From Herbaspirillum sp. 3R11 (GTDB taxonomy: Bacteria > Pseudomonadota > Gammaproteobacteria > Burkholderiales > Burkholderiaceae_D), in assembly GCF_004563925.1 (NCBI RefSeq), contig NZ_SPNJ01000003.1, positions 310,001-374,000 of the forward strand: a stretch of DNA of 64,000 bases, read 5' to 3'. Of this stretch, positions 1 through 10,340 are shown piece after piece. The position numbers and the translations under genes were made by a program. Under the pieces are notes generated by a model, which made no database searches, was not told where the DNA came from, and saw nothing but the letters and a program-made list of their open reading frames with translations. How positions within the stretch are numbered: the stretch's first letter is position 1; every line of letters begins with the position of its first letter.

Positions 1-171
1 ACACGCGGCAAGGGCATGCGCGAAGTCACCATCGTCAAACCCAGCGCCAGCGGCACCAAGCGCCCATCGGTGACCAAGGTCATGATCAAGGGTAACGAAC
101 GCGTTACTGCGGGCGGCTCGATCAAGCGCGCCAAACCGCGTCAGAAGAGTGCCAAGAAATCCATGGGCTGA
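1..171 (+). CDS. 3' end of a YhbY-like RNA-binding protein (partial)
   Basis: Open from the left edge to a TGA at 169-171, giving 56 residues of a very basic C-terminal tail with motifs such as REVTIVKPS, GNERVTAGG and KRAKPRQKS. From memory this resembles the lysine-rich C-terminal extension of betaproteobacterial YhbY (CRM-domain, ribosome-associated) proteins. yhbY next to greA is also a familiar neighbourhood in proteobacteria. The CRM domain itself lies outside the window, so the family call rests on the tail and context. The gene is convergent with greA and ends just before a shared hairpin terminator. Confidence 0.6.
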   Translation, partial: TRGKGMREVTIVKPSASGTKRPSVTKVMIKGNERVTAGGSIKRAKPRQKSAKKSMG

Positions 172-199
172 TCATTCAGCCATCGGATTTCAGCAAGAA

Positions 200-225
200 A
201 AAATGCCCGCTTCAGCGGGCATTTT
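200..225. terminator. Bidirectional rho-independent terminator
   Basis: An 11-bp stem (AAAATGCCCGC / GCGGGCATTTT) with a TTCA loop has A and T runs on its two sides. It can serve both the rightward YhbY-like gene and the leftward greA gene. Confidence 0.9.
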
Positions 226-298
226 TTTAACCATCGCAAAGTGCCGTAAATTATTTCCAGCCCATCAACAGCACCCGCGTCGGCCTTTACGCTACGAC

Positions 299-781
299 TT
301 AAACGTAACGCACTTCCAGAATTTCATACTCACGCACGCCCGACGGCGCTTCGACGGCAACCACATCGCCGGCGCTCTTGCCGATCAGTGCACGTGCGAT
401 CGGCGACGTCACCGATACCTTCGATACCTTGATGTCGGCTTCGTCGATACCGACGATCTGATAGGTGACCTTTTCACCGCTGTCCAGGTTTTCCAGATCG
501 ACGGTCGCGGCAAATACCACGCGTCCATCAGCACCCGCGCTCAAGGTCGCCGGATCGACGACCAGCGACGAACCCAGCTTGCCTTCGAGGTCAGCAATGC
601 GGCCTTCGATGAAAGCCTGGCGTTCCTTGGCGGCATCGTATTCGGCGTTTTCCGACAAGTCACCTTGTGCGCGCGCTTCGGCAATCGCATTGATGACCCA
701 TGGACGGTCTTTGGTTTTCAGACGCTGCAACTCTTCTTTCAGAAGCTCTGCACCATACTTGGTGATGGGAACTGTACTCAT
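299..781 (-). CDS. greA: Transcription elongation factor GreA
   Basis: A 160-residue protein with GreA architecture: an N-terminal antiparallel coiled coil (about residues 1-75) and a C-terminal FKBP-like globular domain (about 80-158). It stimulates transcript cleavage by backtracked RNA polymerase through the secondary channel. The coiled-coil tip carries the acidic pair D41 and E44 in GDLSENAEYDAAKE, as in E. coli GreA. I chose the ATG at 779-781 (MSTVPITKYG). A longer in-frame start at 808 would add nine residues absent from the family. It lies downstream of carA-carB on the same strand, but a strong hairpin at 923-957 separates them, so greA probably has its own promoter. The preceding 17-bp inverted repeat (830-886) would fall in its upstream region. 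Confidence 0.97.
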   Translation of the reverse strand: MSTVPITKYGAELLKEELQRLKTKDRPWVINAIAEARAQGDLSENAEYDAAKERQAFIEGRIADLEGKLGSSLVVDPATLSAGADGRVVFAATVDLENLDSGEKVTYQIVGIDEADIKVSKVSVTSPIARALIGKSAGDVVAVEAPSGVREYEILEVRYV

Positions 782-820
782 AAAACTCTCAACAAAAAAA
801 TGAGGCACTTTTGTATGACT

Positions 821-895
821 TGCCCATAAGGCTGTTGGGACATTGCCTTGAAACGGTCACCCGCCCAACGCAATGTCCCAACAGCCCTTGCGGGC
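821..895. repeat. Long inverted repeat between carB and greA
   Basis: A perfect 17-bp inverted repeat (GGCTGTTGGGACATTGC at 830-846, complement at 870-886) has a 23-nt spacer. It is extended outward by TGCCC (821-825) pairing with GGGCA after small interior loops. No T run follows on either strand, so it does not look like a simple terminator. It sits upstream of greA on the minus strand. Confidence 0.75.
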
Positions 896-913
896 AAATA
901 CAGAGTTTGCCGT

Positions 914-957
914 TAAAAAAGACACAGAGGGCATCGAATACTCAGATGCCCTCTGTG
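914..957 (-). terminator. Rho-independent terminator of carA-carB
   Basis: A perfect 13-bp stem (CACAGAGGGCATC at 923-935, complement at 945-957) with a 9-nt loop. On the minus strand it is followed directly by a TCTTTTTT tract. It lies 27 bases past the carB stop codon. Confidence 0.93.
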
Positions 958-983
958 GCTAGCAATAAAACGTGTATGTGGGT

Positions 984-4209
<3,226 letters not shown>

Positions 4210-4217
<8 letters not shown>

Positions 4218-5373
4218 GTTTCTTTTTCTCCATCATCGCCACAAATTTATCGAACAGGGGGGCGATGTCATGCGGCCCGGGCGATGCTTCGGGGTGGCCC
4301 TGGAAGCAGAACGCAGGCTTATCGGTACGGGCAAAACCTTGCAGCGAGCCGTCGAACAGCGACACGTGCGTGACGCGGCAGTTGGCCGGCAGGGTTGCGG
4401 CATCCACGGCAAAACCGTGGTTTTGCGAAGTGATCAGCACTTGCTTGGTGTCCAGGTCCTGGACCGGATGATTGGCGCCATGGTGGCCGAACTTCATCTT
4501 CAGCGTCTTGGCGCCGGAAGCCAGCGCCATGATCTGGTGACCGAGGCAGATGCCGAAGGTCGGGATGCCGCGCTCAATCAGTTCCTTGGACGCGGCAATC
4601 GCGTAGTCGCATGGTTCCGGATCGCCAGGACCATTGGACAGGAAGATGCCGTCCGGATTCAGCGCCAGTGCTTCAGCGGCGGACGCCTGCGCCGGCAGCA
4701 CGGTCACTTTGCAGCCGCGCTCGGCGAGCATGCGCAGGATGTTGTACTTGACGCCGTAGTCGAACGCGACCACGTGGAATTTCGGGGTGATCTGCTGACC
4801 GTAGCCGCGACCCAGTTTCCACTCGGTCTCGGTCCAGTTGTAGGCTTGCTTGGTCGACACGACCTTGGCCAGGTCCATGCCGGCCAGTCCCGGGAAACCG
4901 CGCGCCAGTTCCAGCGCCTTGGCGGTTGCCGCTTCGATGTTGGTGTCGCCGGCAACGATGGCGCCGCCTTGCGCGCCCTTTTCACGCAGGATGCGGGTCA
5001 GCTTGCGCGTGTCGATATCGGCAATGGCCACAATGTTGCTGGCTTGCAGGTATTCGGTCAGTGTTTGCTTGGTGCGGAAATTGGAAGTCAGACGCGGCAG
5101 ATCCTTGATGATCAGGCCGGCAGCATGAATCTGCGAGGCTTCGACATCTTCGGGATTGACGCCGGTATTGCCGATATGCGGGTAAGTCAGTGTGACGATC
5201 TGTTGGCTGTAGCTGGGATCGGTCAGAATTTCCTGGTAGCCGGTCATGGCGGTGTTGAAAACCACCTCACCTGTCGTGTTGCCGGCAGCGCCGATGGAAA
5301 CACCAAGAAAAACGGACCCGTCTGCTAGCGCGAGGATGGCCGGAACGGTAGGGCCAGAAAGAAGAGGCAGCAA
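4210..5373 (-). CDS. carA: Carbamoyl-phosphate synthase small subunit (glutamine amidotransferase)
   Basis: A 387-residue protein. The N-terminal CPSase small-chain domain (about 10-150) is followed by a class I glutaminase domain with the nucleophile C276 in FGICLGHQ and a downstream [11 protein letters not shown] segment carrying the catalytic His. It hydrolyses glutamine and channels ammonia to CarB. The start is TTG (5371-5373). An AGGAG Shine-Dalgarno (complement of 5380-5384) lies 6 nt upstream, and the protein then begins [20 protein letters not shown], which fits the family. That Shine-Dalgarno lies inside a predicted leader stem, so initiation may be regulated. It overlaps carB by 8 bp. 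Confidence 0.98.
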
Positions 5374-5446
5374 GGGTAACTCCTGAGATTGTTACCGCCG
5401 CTGGCCTGACCAGATCGTGCTGCAGAGATTCTGCACTCAGTTACCC
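5374..5446 (-). promoter_or_regulatory. Structured carA leader that pairs around the ribosome binding site
   Basis: Read on the minus strand, GGGTAACT (5439-5446) pairs with AGTTACCC (5374-5381) directly before the TTG start. GAG pairs with CTC (5436-5438 with 5385-5387) continuing the stem and leaving AGG bulged. Enclosed are a 6-bp hairpin TGCAGA-ATC-TCTGCA (5421-5435) and a 4-bp hairpin CTGG-TCAGG-CCAG (5401-5413). The result is a compact three-way-junction-like fold of about 73 nt in which the carA Shine-Dalgarno is partly paired. I do not recognise it as a known riboswitch class. The fold was drawn by eye. Confidence 0.55.
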
Positions 5447-5565
5447 AACCGACGACCGGCGCAAATTCCCCGTTTTGATGCAATGGGGACCTTGATTGGC
5501 GTGCTGGGACGAGATGGAGGATTCGGTATGCGCTACGGCGGAATTTAAATTAGCTAAACCGCTCG

Positions 5566-5594
5566 ATTATAGCGCAAAATGCGCCCCCCAGCAA
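5566..5594 (-). promoter_or_regulatory. Predicted sigma-70 promoter of carA
   Basis: On the minus strand TTGCTG (5589-5594), a 17-bp spacer and TATAAT (5566-5571). Transcription would begin near 5559, giving a leader of about 185 nt before the carA TTG. The rest of 5447-5696 contains no gene I can support. Confidence 0.6.
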
Positions 5595-5696
5595 ATCCTA
5601 AGATTGCCGGAAAGCGCATTTCGTGGGCTTGCCGGCAGACAAAAACCGGCTAAAAATCAACTAATTAGCGAATCGATCACACGCCGACCAGCATGA

Positions 5697-6104
5697 TTAC
5701 AGACCCAGTGCAGCGATGCCCGCCTTGCCGATCTGCACGTCTTCCGACGACTTCACGCCCGACACGCCGACCGCACCGACACATTGACCGTCGACCACGA
5801 TAGGCACGCCGCCTTCGAGCAGGCCGTCCAATTCAGGCGCGCACAGGAAGGAGAAACGACCATTGTTGATCATGTCTTCGTAAATCTTGGTTTCGCGGCG
5901 ACCCAGTGCGGCGGTCTTGGCCTTGGCCGGAGCAATGTGCGACGAAGCAGGCGCTGCGCCGTCCAGGCGTTGCAACCACAGCAAGTGACCACCATCGTCG
6001 ACGATGGCAATGACGACCGCCCAGTTATTGGCTTTTGCTTCGGCTTCGGCGCCGGCGGCAATTTTCTTCAGATCGTCGAGGGTCAGATACGGTTTCGTTT
6101 GCAT
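5697..6104 (-). CDS. GlcG/HbpS-family (DUF336) protein
   Basis: A 135-residue protein matching the GlcG/HbpS fold: alternating helices and strands with the typical blocks AIVDDGGHLLWLQRLDGA, SSHIAPAKAKTAA, GGVPIVVDGQCVGAVGVSG and DVQIGKAGIAAL. The family includes heme-degrading or heme-binding HbpS-like proteins and GlcG of the glycolate locus; the substrate here is unknown. I chose the ATG at 6102-6104 because a GGGAG Shine-Dalgarno precedes it and the family starts near there; the frame is open further upstream to 6233. No signal peptide is seen. It stands alone between the carA leader and the NlpC gene promoter. Confidence 0.88.
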   Translation of the reverse strand: MQTKPYLTLDDLKKIAAGAEAEAKANNWAVVIAIVDDGGHLLWLQRLDGAAPASSHIAPAKAKTAALGRRETKIYEDMINNGRFSFLCAPELDGLLEGGVPIVVDGQCVGAVGVSGVKSSEDVQIGKAGIAALGL

Positions 6105-6275
6105 GATGCTCCCAAATGGCTCAAGTAAAAAAGAATGCTGATTGTAATTCGAGATTGGCGCGCTGGCACAAAATATGCAAAAGCCCAGCGATGCCGCCCT
6201 CGTTGAGCGGCATCCTCCTACAGCGTAAGGCATTGACTTTATTGCAATTTTTGTAGGAAAACATGAAATAAGCTT

Positions 6276-6304
6276 TTGACATTACTGGCTAAATTGTTTA
6301 CATT
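6276..6304 (+). promoter_or_regulatory. Predicted sigma-70 promoter of the NlpC/P60 gene
   Basis: TTGACA (6276-6281), a 17-bp spacer and TACATT (6299-6304), placed about 30 bp before the ATG at 6336. Confidence 0.7.
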
Positions 6305-6335
6305 CCAGCAGTCATACCGATAGGGAAATGTCCTG

Positions 6336-6911
6336 ATGACAACACGCAACGCCGCAAAAACCAGCCGATTCCGACGACACCTCGCAAAATCATGCGTGCT
6401 GGCGGCCGGATTCTGGTTCTGCAGCACTGCGTGGAGTATCGAAACACCCCTGCAACAAGACCCCCCTCCTACTTCTCCCGGCAAAGCGAACATCGCTCTC
6501 GCCAAACTGCACGACATCACCAACCGCGCTTCCGAACTCGCTGTCCAGGCATTGAGCATGCTCGGCATCAACTATCGTTACGGCGGCACATCGCCCGAAA
6601 CCGGCCTCGATTGCAGCGGCCTGGTGCGTTACGTGTTCAAGGAAGCGCTCGGCACCGATTTGCCGCGCACCTCGGCGGAGATCAGCCGCGTCGGTGAAAA
6701 AGTCGTTGACCTGCGTCCGGGCGATCTGGTGTTCTATAACACGCTGCGTCGCGGCTTCTCGCACGTCGGCATCTATCTGGGCGACGGCAAGTTCATCCAT
6801 TCGCCTTCCGCCGGCGGCCAGGTGCGCATCGAAGACATGGATGTGGCCTACTGGAAAAAGCGCTTTAATGGTGCGCGCCGCATTTCGGCGACGGCTGAAG
6901 ACACGCAATAA
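6336..6911 (+). CDS. Secreted NlpC/P60 (C40) peptidoglycan hydrolase
   Basis: A 191-residue protein with a basic N-terminus and hydrophobic stretch (about residues 10-34) that looks like a signal peptide. A Pro-rich linker and a C-terminal NlpC/P60 papain-like domain (about 65-185) follow. Catalytic residues are visible: C93 in LDCSGLV, H143 in FSHVGIY and H155 in FIHSP. Members cleave peptide cross-bridges of peptidoglycan (gamma-D-Glu to diaminopimelate bonds) in the periplasm. It has a strong promoter at 6276-6304 and is convergent with the patatin-like gene. The intergenic stretch 6912-7041 shows no clear terminator. Confidence 0.93.
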   Translation: MTTRNAAKTSRFRRHLAKSCVLAAGFWFCSTAWSIETPLQQDPPPTSPGKANIALAKLHDITNRASELAVQALSMLGINYRYGGTSPETGLDCSGLVRYVFKEALGTDLPRTSAEISRVGEKVVDLRPGDLVFYNTLRRGFSHVGIYLGDGKFIHSPSAGGQVRIEDMDVAYWKKRFNGARRISATAEDTQ

Positions 6912-7041
6912 GTTTCCTGCGGGACATCCGTTCCGCAGCTCTCCTCATCACCCTCTAATATAGTCAGCGCCCGCATCGCTTCGGATCCGCTCGCGGTTAA
7001 CTTCCTGCGTGGCAACGCAACTCAACTTAGCTTAACGCAAC

Positions 7042-7971
7042 TCAGTTCCCGCCCTTGAGCTTCAGCTTCGCCTTCAGGTCCGCCATTGCCTTCATGGTGG
7101 CTTGCTCACCGGCCAGGATCGCCAGATTGCGGCCGGCGAAATCGCTGCCCTTCATCGCGCCCAGACCTGGCTGAATCACGACGTCGGCATCCCTGAGCTC
7201 GTAATTGTTGATGCTCTGCCCCATGATCGCGAACGTTTGCAGCATGACATCGACCGAGCTGGCCGACGCCTGCGCTTCGGGCTGAGCCGAGATATTCACC
7301 GCAATCACGAAATCAGCGCCCATCTCGCGCGCGAAATGCACCGGCACCGGGGCCACCAGGCCGCCATCCACATAATAGTGATCGCCGATCTTGACCGACT
7401 GGAACACGCCGGGCACTGCCGACGAAGCACGCACCGCGATGCCGGCGTTGCCGCGCCGGAACAGGATGGCCTGGCCGGTCTTGAGATCGGTCGCCACGGC
7501 CCCGAAAGGAATCTTGAATTTTTCGATCGGCAGGTTGTTCACCGACCGGTTGACGTATGACTGCACACCCTCGCCCTTGAGCACGCCGCTGACCTTGGCG
7601 AAGAACGGCACCGACCAGTCGGAAATGGTCGCTTCGTCCATGTCCAGCGCCAGCTTCTGCAACGCAAAGCCATTGTTGCCGGCGGCGTAGAGCGCGCCGA
7701 CCAGACTGCCTGCGCTGGTGCCGACCACGATGTCGGGCACGATACCTTGCGACTCCAGCGCCTTGATCACGCCCACGTGCGCAAACCCGCGTGCAGCGCC
7801 GCCGCCCAACGCCAGGGCGATACGCGGCTTTTGCGGCAATTTGGTCGGCGCCGCCACCGGCACGACCGGGGACGTCTCGACCGGTGTGACTGACTTGGAG
7901 GGCATCAGCGCATTACAGGCCGCGAGGAGAGAAAGGGAGGATAACGCGATGAGGCGATGTAAAACGGACAT
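7042..7971 (-). CDS. Patatin-like phospholipase lipoprotein (RssA-like)
   Basis: A 309-residue protein. The N-terminal lipoprotein signal has lipobox LAAC (C19). The patatin domain (about 48-290) has the glycine-rich oxyanion loop GGGAARG (56-62), the nucleophile elbow GTSAG with S86, and the catalytic-dyad Asp D202 in VDGG. Both dyad residues are present, so an active acyl hydrolase at the cell envelope is likely; the lipid substrate is unknown. It is divergent from the TetR gene at 8082. The start ATG 7969-7971 directly precedes the signal peptide. Confidence 0.92.
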   Translation of the reverse strand: MSVLHRLIALSSLSLLAACNALMPSKSVTPVETSPVVPVAAPTKLPQKPRIALALGGGAARGFAHVGVIKALESQGIVPDIVVGTSAGSLVGALYAAGNNGFALQKLALDMDEATISDWSVPFFAKVSGVLKGEGVQSYVNRSVNNLPIEKFKIPFGAVATDLKTGQAILFRRGNAGIAVRASSAVPGVFQSVKIGDHYYVDGGLVAPVPVHFAREMGADFVIAVNISAQPEAQASASSVDVMLQTFAIMGQSINNYELRDADVVIQPGLGAMKGSDFAGRNLAILAGEQATMKAMADLKAKLKLKGGN

Positions 7972-8045
7972 GTTCTTGGAGAGCAGAAAATCTCAGCCCG
8001 AACGGGCGCAGCCATTTTAGCGCAATCAATCCACCCATTCCGCGC

Positions 8046-8074
8046 TTGATTTGGAAACAATCATTTCCTATAAT
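8046..8074 (+). promoter_or_regulatory. TetR-gene promoter with palindromic operator in the spacer
   Basis: TTGATT (8046-8051), a 17-bp spacer and TATAAT (8069-8074). The spacer is almost filled by the palindromic site GGAAACAATCATTTCC (8053-8068). A near-identical site lies at 8720-8735 before the next gene. The arrangement implies autorepression. Confidence 0.75.
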
Positions 8075-8081
8075 AAAAACC

Positions 8082-8702
8082 ATGACTTCCTCCGAGACCA
8101 GCATGACCCCCAGCCGCAGCCGAGGCCGCCCGCGTGAGTTCGATATCGACGCCGCACTGGACAAGGCAATTGTCATCTTCAGCGAGAGGGGTTACTACGG
8201 TACATCGATCGCTGACCTCAGCAGCGCGCTGGAGTTGACCGCCGGCAGCATTTACAAGGCCTTCGACGACAAAAGAGCCGTGTTCGTCGCGGCCCTCGAA
8301 CGCTATATCACCCTGCGCACCGAACGCCTGCAGCAAGCGCTGCAACCTACCAGGACCGGTCGCGAGCGTGTGCGTACTGTACTGGCGCTCTACGCGGCAT
8401 CCAGCTACGAAGACGAGGGCCGCCGCGGCTGCCTCATCGTCAGCAGCGCCGTCGAGCTCGCGATGTCCGATCCGGAGATCGCCGAACGTGTCGCCCGGTC
8501 TTTGGATCTCCACGAAAAGCGACTGACCCAGTTCATTCGCCAGGGACAAGACGACGGCAGTATCCCCGCCCACGTCGAAGCGACGGTGACAGCCCGGCTG
8601 CTGCTCTGCGTATTGCAGGGCATGCGTGTCATCGGCAAAACAGGTCGCGGCAAAAAAGAAATGAACAGCCTGATCGACAAGGCAATGAAAGTGCTCGATT
8701 AA
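8082..8702 (+). CDS. TetR/AcrR-family transcriptional regulator
   Basis: A 206-residue protein if started at ATG 8082 (MTSSETSMTPSRSRGRPREF). The N-terminal TetR helix-turn-helix is recognisable (about 20-65: ALDKAIVIFSERGYYGTSIADLSSAL and AGSIYKAFDDKRAVF), followed by an all-helical ligand domain. The predicted transcription start falls at about 8081, so the message could be leaderless. An alternative ATG at 8103 has only a weak upstream GAG. It probably represses itself and the alpha/beta hydrolase downstream through the shared GGAAACAnTCATTTCC site. Ligand unknown. Confidence 0.92.
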   Translation: MTSSETSMTPSRSRGRPREFDIDAALDKAIVIFSERGYYGTSIADLSSALELTAGSIYKAFDDKRAVFVAALERYITLRTERLQQALQPTRTGRERVRTVLALYAASSYEDEGRRGCLIVSSAVELAMSDPEIAERVARSLDLHEKRLTQFIRQGQDDGSIPAHVEATVTARLLLCVLQGMRVIGKTGRGKKEMNSLIDKAMKVLD

Positions 8703-8719
8703 AAAATTTTCCCAATTTA

Positions 8720-8735
8720 GGAAACATTCATTTCC
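8720..8735 (+). promoter_or_regulatory. Second predicted TetR operator, before the hydrolase gene
   Basis: GGAAACATTCATTTCC differs at a single central base from the site in the TetR promoter (8053-8068). It is flanked by A and T to make an 18-bp palindrome-like element, 49 bp before the hydrolase ATG. Confidence 0.75.
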
Positions 8736-8783
8736 TATTTAGAAAAACATCCATCAACATCAATTCATCCAAAGGAATCCGTC

Positions 8784-9683
8784 ATGCCGACATTTTCTCC
8801 CGATACATTCTGGAACCACTTCCATCATGGCAGCGCACATGTCAACGGCGTGCGGCTGCATTACGTCGAAGGCGGCAGCGGTGCGCCAATCCTGCTTATC
8901 CCCGGTTGGCCGCAGAGCTGGTATGCGTGGCGTCTTGTCATGCCCTTGCTGGCCGCGAACGGTCGTCGCGTCATCGCCATCGACCCGCGCGGCATGGGCG
9001 ACTCGGACAAACCCGCGTCCGGTTACGACCTGAAGACGATCGCCGCCGACCTGCATGAATTCGCCAATGCGCTCGGCCTGCTCAAAGACGGTCCGCTTGA
9101 TGTGGCGGGACACGATATCGGCACCTGGATCGGACACGCCTATGCCGCCGACTGGCCGGAAGACATCCGGCGACTGGCGCTGTTCGACGCCGCCCTGCCC
9201 GGCATTACACCGCCGCCTCCCGCCGGCATTCCTTCTGCCGAAGTCAATCTCAGAACCTGGCATTTTCCGTTCAACCGTCTCGACGACCTGCCCGAGATTT
9301 TGCTGCAAGGCCATGAACGCGCCTTCCTCAATTACCTGTTCCACACCAAGGCAATCAACCGCTGGGCCATCACGCCGGCCGATCTGGATGAATATGAACG
9401 CGTGTTTTCCGCCCCGGGCGCCGTGCGCGCTGCGTTGTCCTACTATCGTGTGGCCTTCAGCCCGGATGGACTTGCACAAAGCCGCGCACGCGGCGAAAAG
9501 ACGCTCGCCATGCCCGTCCTCGCCATGGGTGCGGAACACGGCGTCAAGGATGTCCTGCTCAATACCTTGCGCAACATCGCGACCGATGTGCGCGGCGGCA
9601 TTCTGCAAGGCTGCGGTCACTACATGCCGGAAGAAATGCCGGACGCGGTAGCCGATGAGCTGCTGCGCTTTTTCAAGACCTGA
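8784..9683 (+). CDS. Alpha/beta hydrolase (epoxide hydrolase / dehalogenase type)
   Basis: A 299-residue alpha/beta-hydrolase. It has the oxyanion segment PGWPQSW (40-46), DPRGMGDSDKP (67-77), the nucleophile elbow GHDIG with D111 rather than Ser, and a C-terminal His (H279 in GCGHYMPEE). An Asp nucleophile with a GWP motif points to the epoxide-hydrolase / haloalkane-dehalogenase branch. The first residue of the usual HGWP is Pro here. No signal peptide is seen, so it is probably cytoplasmic. It sits 81 bp after the TetR gene and behind a shared operator, suggesting induction by its substrate or a related compound. Confidence 0.88.
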   Translation: MPTFSPDTFWNHFHHGSAHVNGVRLHYVEGGSGAPILLIPGWPQSWYAWRLVMPLLAANGRRVIAIDPRGMGDSDKPASGYDLKTIAADLHEFANALGLLKDGPLDVAGHDIGTWIGHAYAADWPEDIRRLALFDAALPGITPPPPAGIPSAEVNLRTWHFPFNRLDDLPEILLQGHERAFLNYLFHTKAINRWAITPADLDEYERVFSAPGAVRAALSYYRVAFSPDGLAQSRARGEKTLAMPVLAMGAEHGVKDVLLNTLRNIATDVRGGILQGCGHYMPEEMPDAVADELLRFFKT

Positions 9684-9723
9684 GCCAGCGTCGAATTCCA
9701 ACTGCCGCCCCTTTCCCTGTGCA

Positions 9724-9769
9724 TTGCATGTCCATTCACGCCTAATATATAATGAGAATAATTCTTATT
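9724..9769 (+). promoter_or_regulatory. Promoter overlapped by a Fur box (iron module 1)
   Basis: TTGCAT (9724-9729), an 18-bp spacer and TATAAT (9748-9753). The -10 runs into AATGAGAATAATTCTTATT (9751-9769), a close match to the Fur box. Iron-replete Fur would block the promoter of the first sigma factor gene. Confidence 0.8.
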
Positions 9770-9801
9770 TAATTCAGGCAACACAGGGCAAGGGGAAACA
9801 G

Positions 9802-10338
9802 ATGGCGGCTATCGATTCGTCACTGCTGCAGGTTCAGGTGCAGGTGCAGGCGCTGTACAGCCATCACGGCTGGCTGCTGGGCTGGTTGCGGCGCAAGCTG
9901 GGCCACGTGTCCGGCAATGCGGAAGCTGCCGATCTGGCGCAGGACACCTTCGTGCGCATCCTGGTCTCCCACCAGCGCGAGCAAACGCCGGAACTTACGT
10001 TGCGCGAACCACGCGCCTATCTGGTCACGGTCGCCACGCGCGTGCTGTTCAATCATTACCGCCGGCTGTCTCTGGAGCAGGCCTATCTGCAGGCGCTCGA
10101 ACAAATGCCGCAAGCGCTGGCGCCGTCGCCCGAAGAACGCCTGCTGGTGCTGGCAACCCTCAACGAAGTCGACGCCATGCTGGATGCCTTGCCGGTCAAG
10201 GCCCGCAGCGCCTTCCTGCTGTCCCAGCTGGAAGGCCTGTCCTATCAGGAAATCGCCGATCAGCTCGACGTCAGCGTGCGCACCGTAAAGCGCTACATGG
10301 CGCTGGCCTTCGAAGAATGCATCATGCTGGGAAATTGA
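9802..10338 (+). CDS. FecI-type ECF sigma factor, module 1
   Basis: A 178-residue extracytoplasmic-function sigma factor of the iron-starvation group. Region 2 is visible as EAADLAQDTFVRIL and region 4 as the helix-turn-helix LSYQEIADQLDVSVRTVKRYM. It would direct RNA polymerase to the promoter of its cognate TonB receptor when the receptor is loaded with ferric siderophore. ATG 9802 is supported by AAGGGGA 5-11 nt upstream; the frame is open upstream but that extension overlaps the hydrolase gene. The N-terminus contains four hexamer repeats (9829-9852) encoding QVQVQVQA. fecR-like follows after 2 bp. Confidence 0.93.
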   Translation: MAAIDSSLLQVQVQVQALYSHHGWLLGWLRRKLGHVSGNAEAADLAQDTFVRILVSHQREQTPELTLREPRAYLVTVATRVLFNHYRRLSLEQAYLQALEQMPQALAPSPEERLLVLATLNEVDAMLDALPVKARSAFLLSQLEGLSYQEIADQLDVSVRTVKRYMALAFEECIMLGN

Positions 10339-10340
10339 CG

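Noticed and set aside
5374..5446. carA leader considered as a known riboswitch (SAM, SAH, purine, guanidine types)
   Set aside because: None of the conserved loop sequences I remember for these classes is present, so it is reported only as an unclassified structured leader.
5496..5696. 66-codon open frame upstream of carA
   Set aside because: It overlaps the predicted carA promoter and leader, has no Shine-Dalgarno and no family resemblance.
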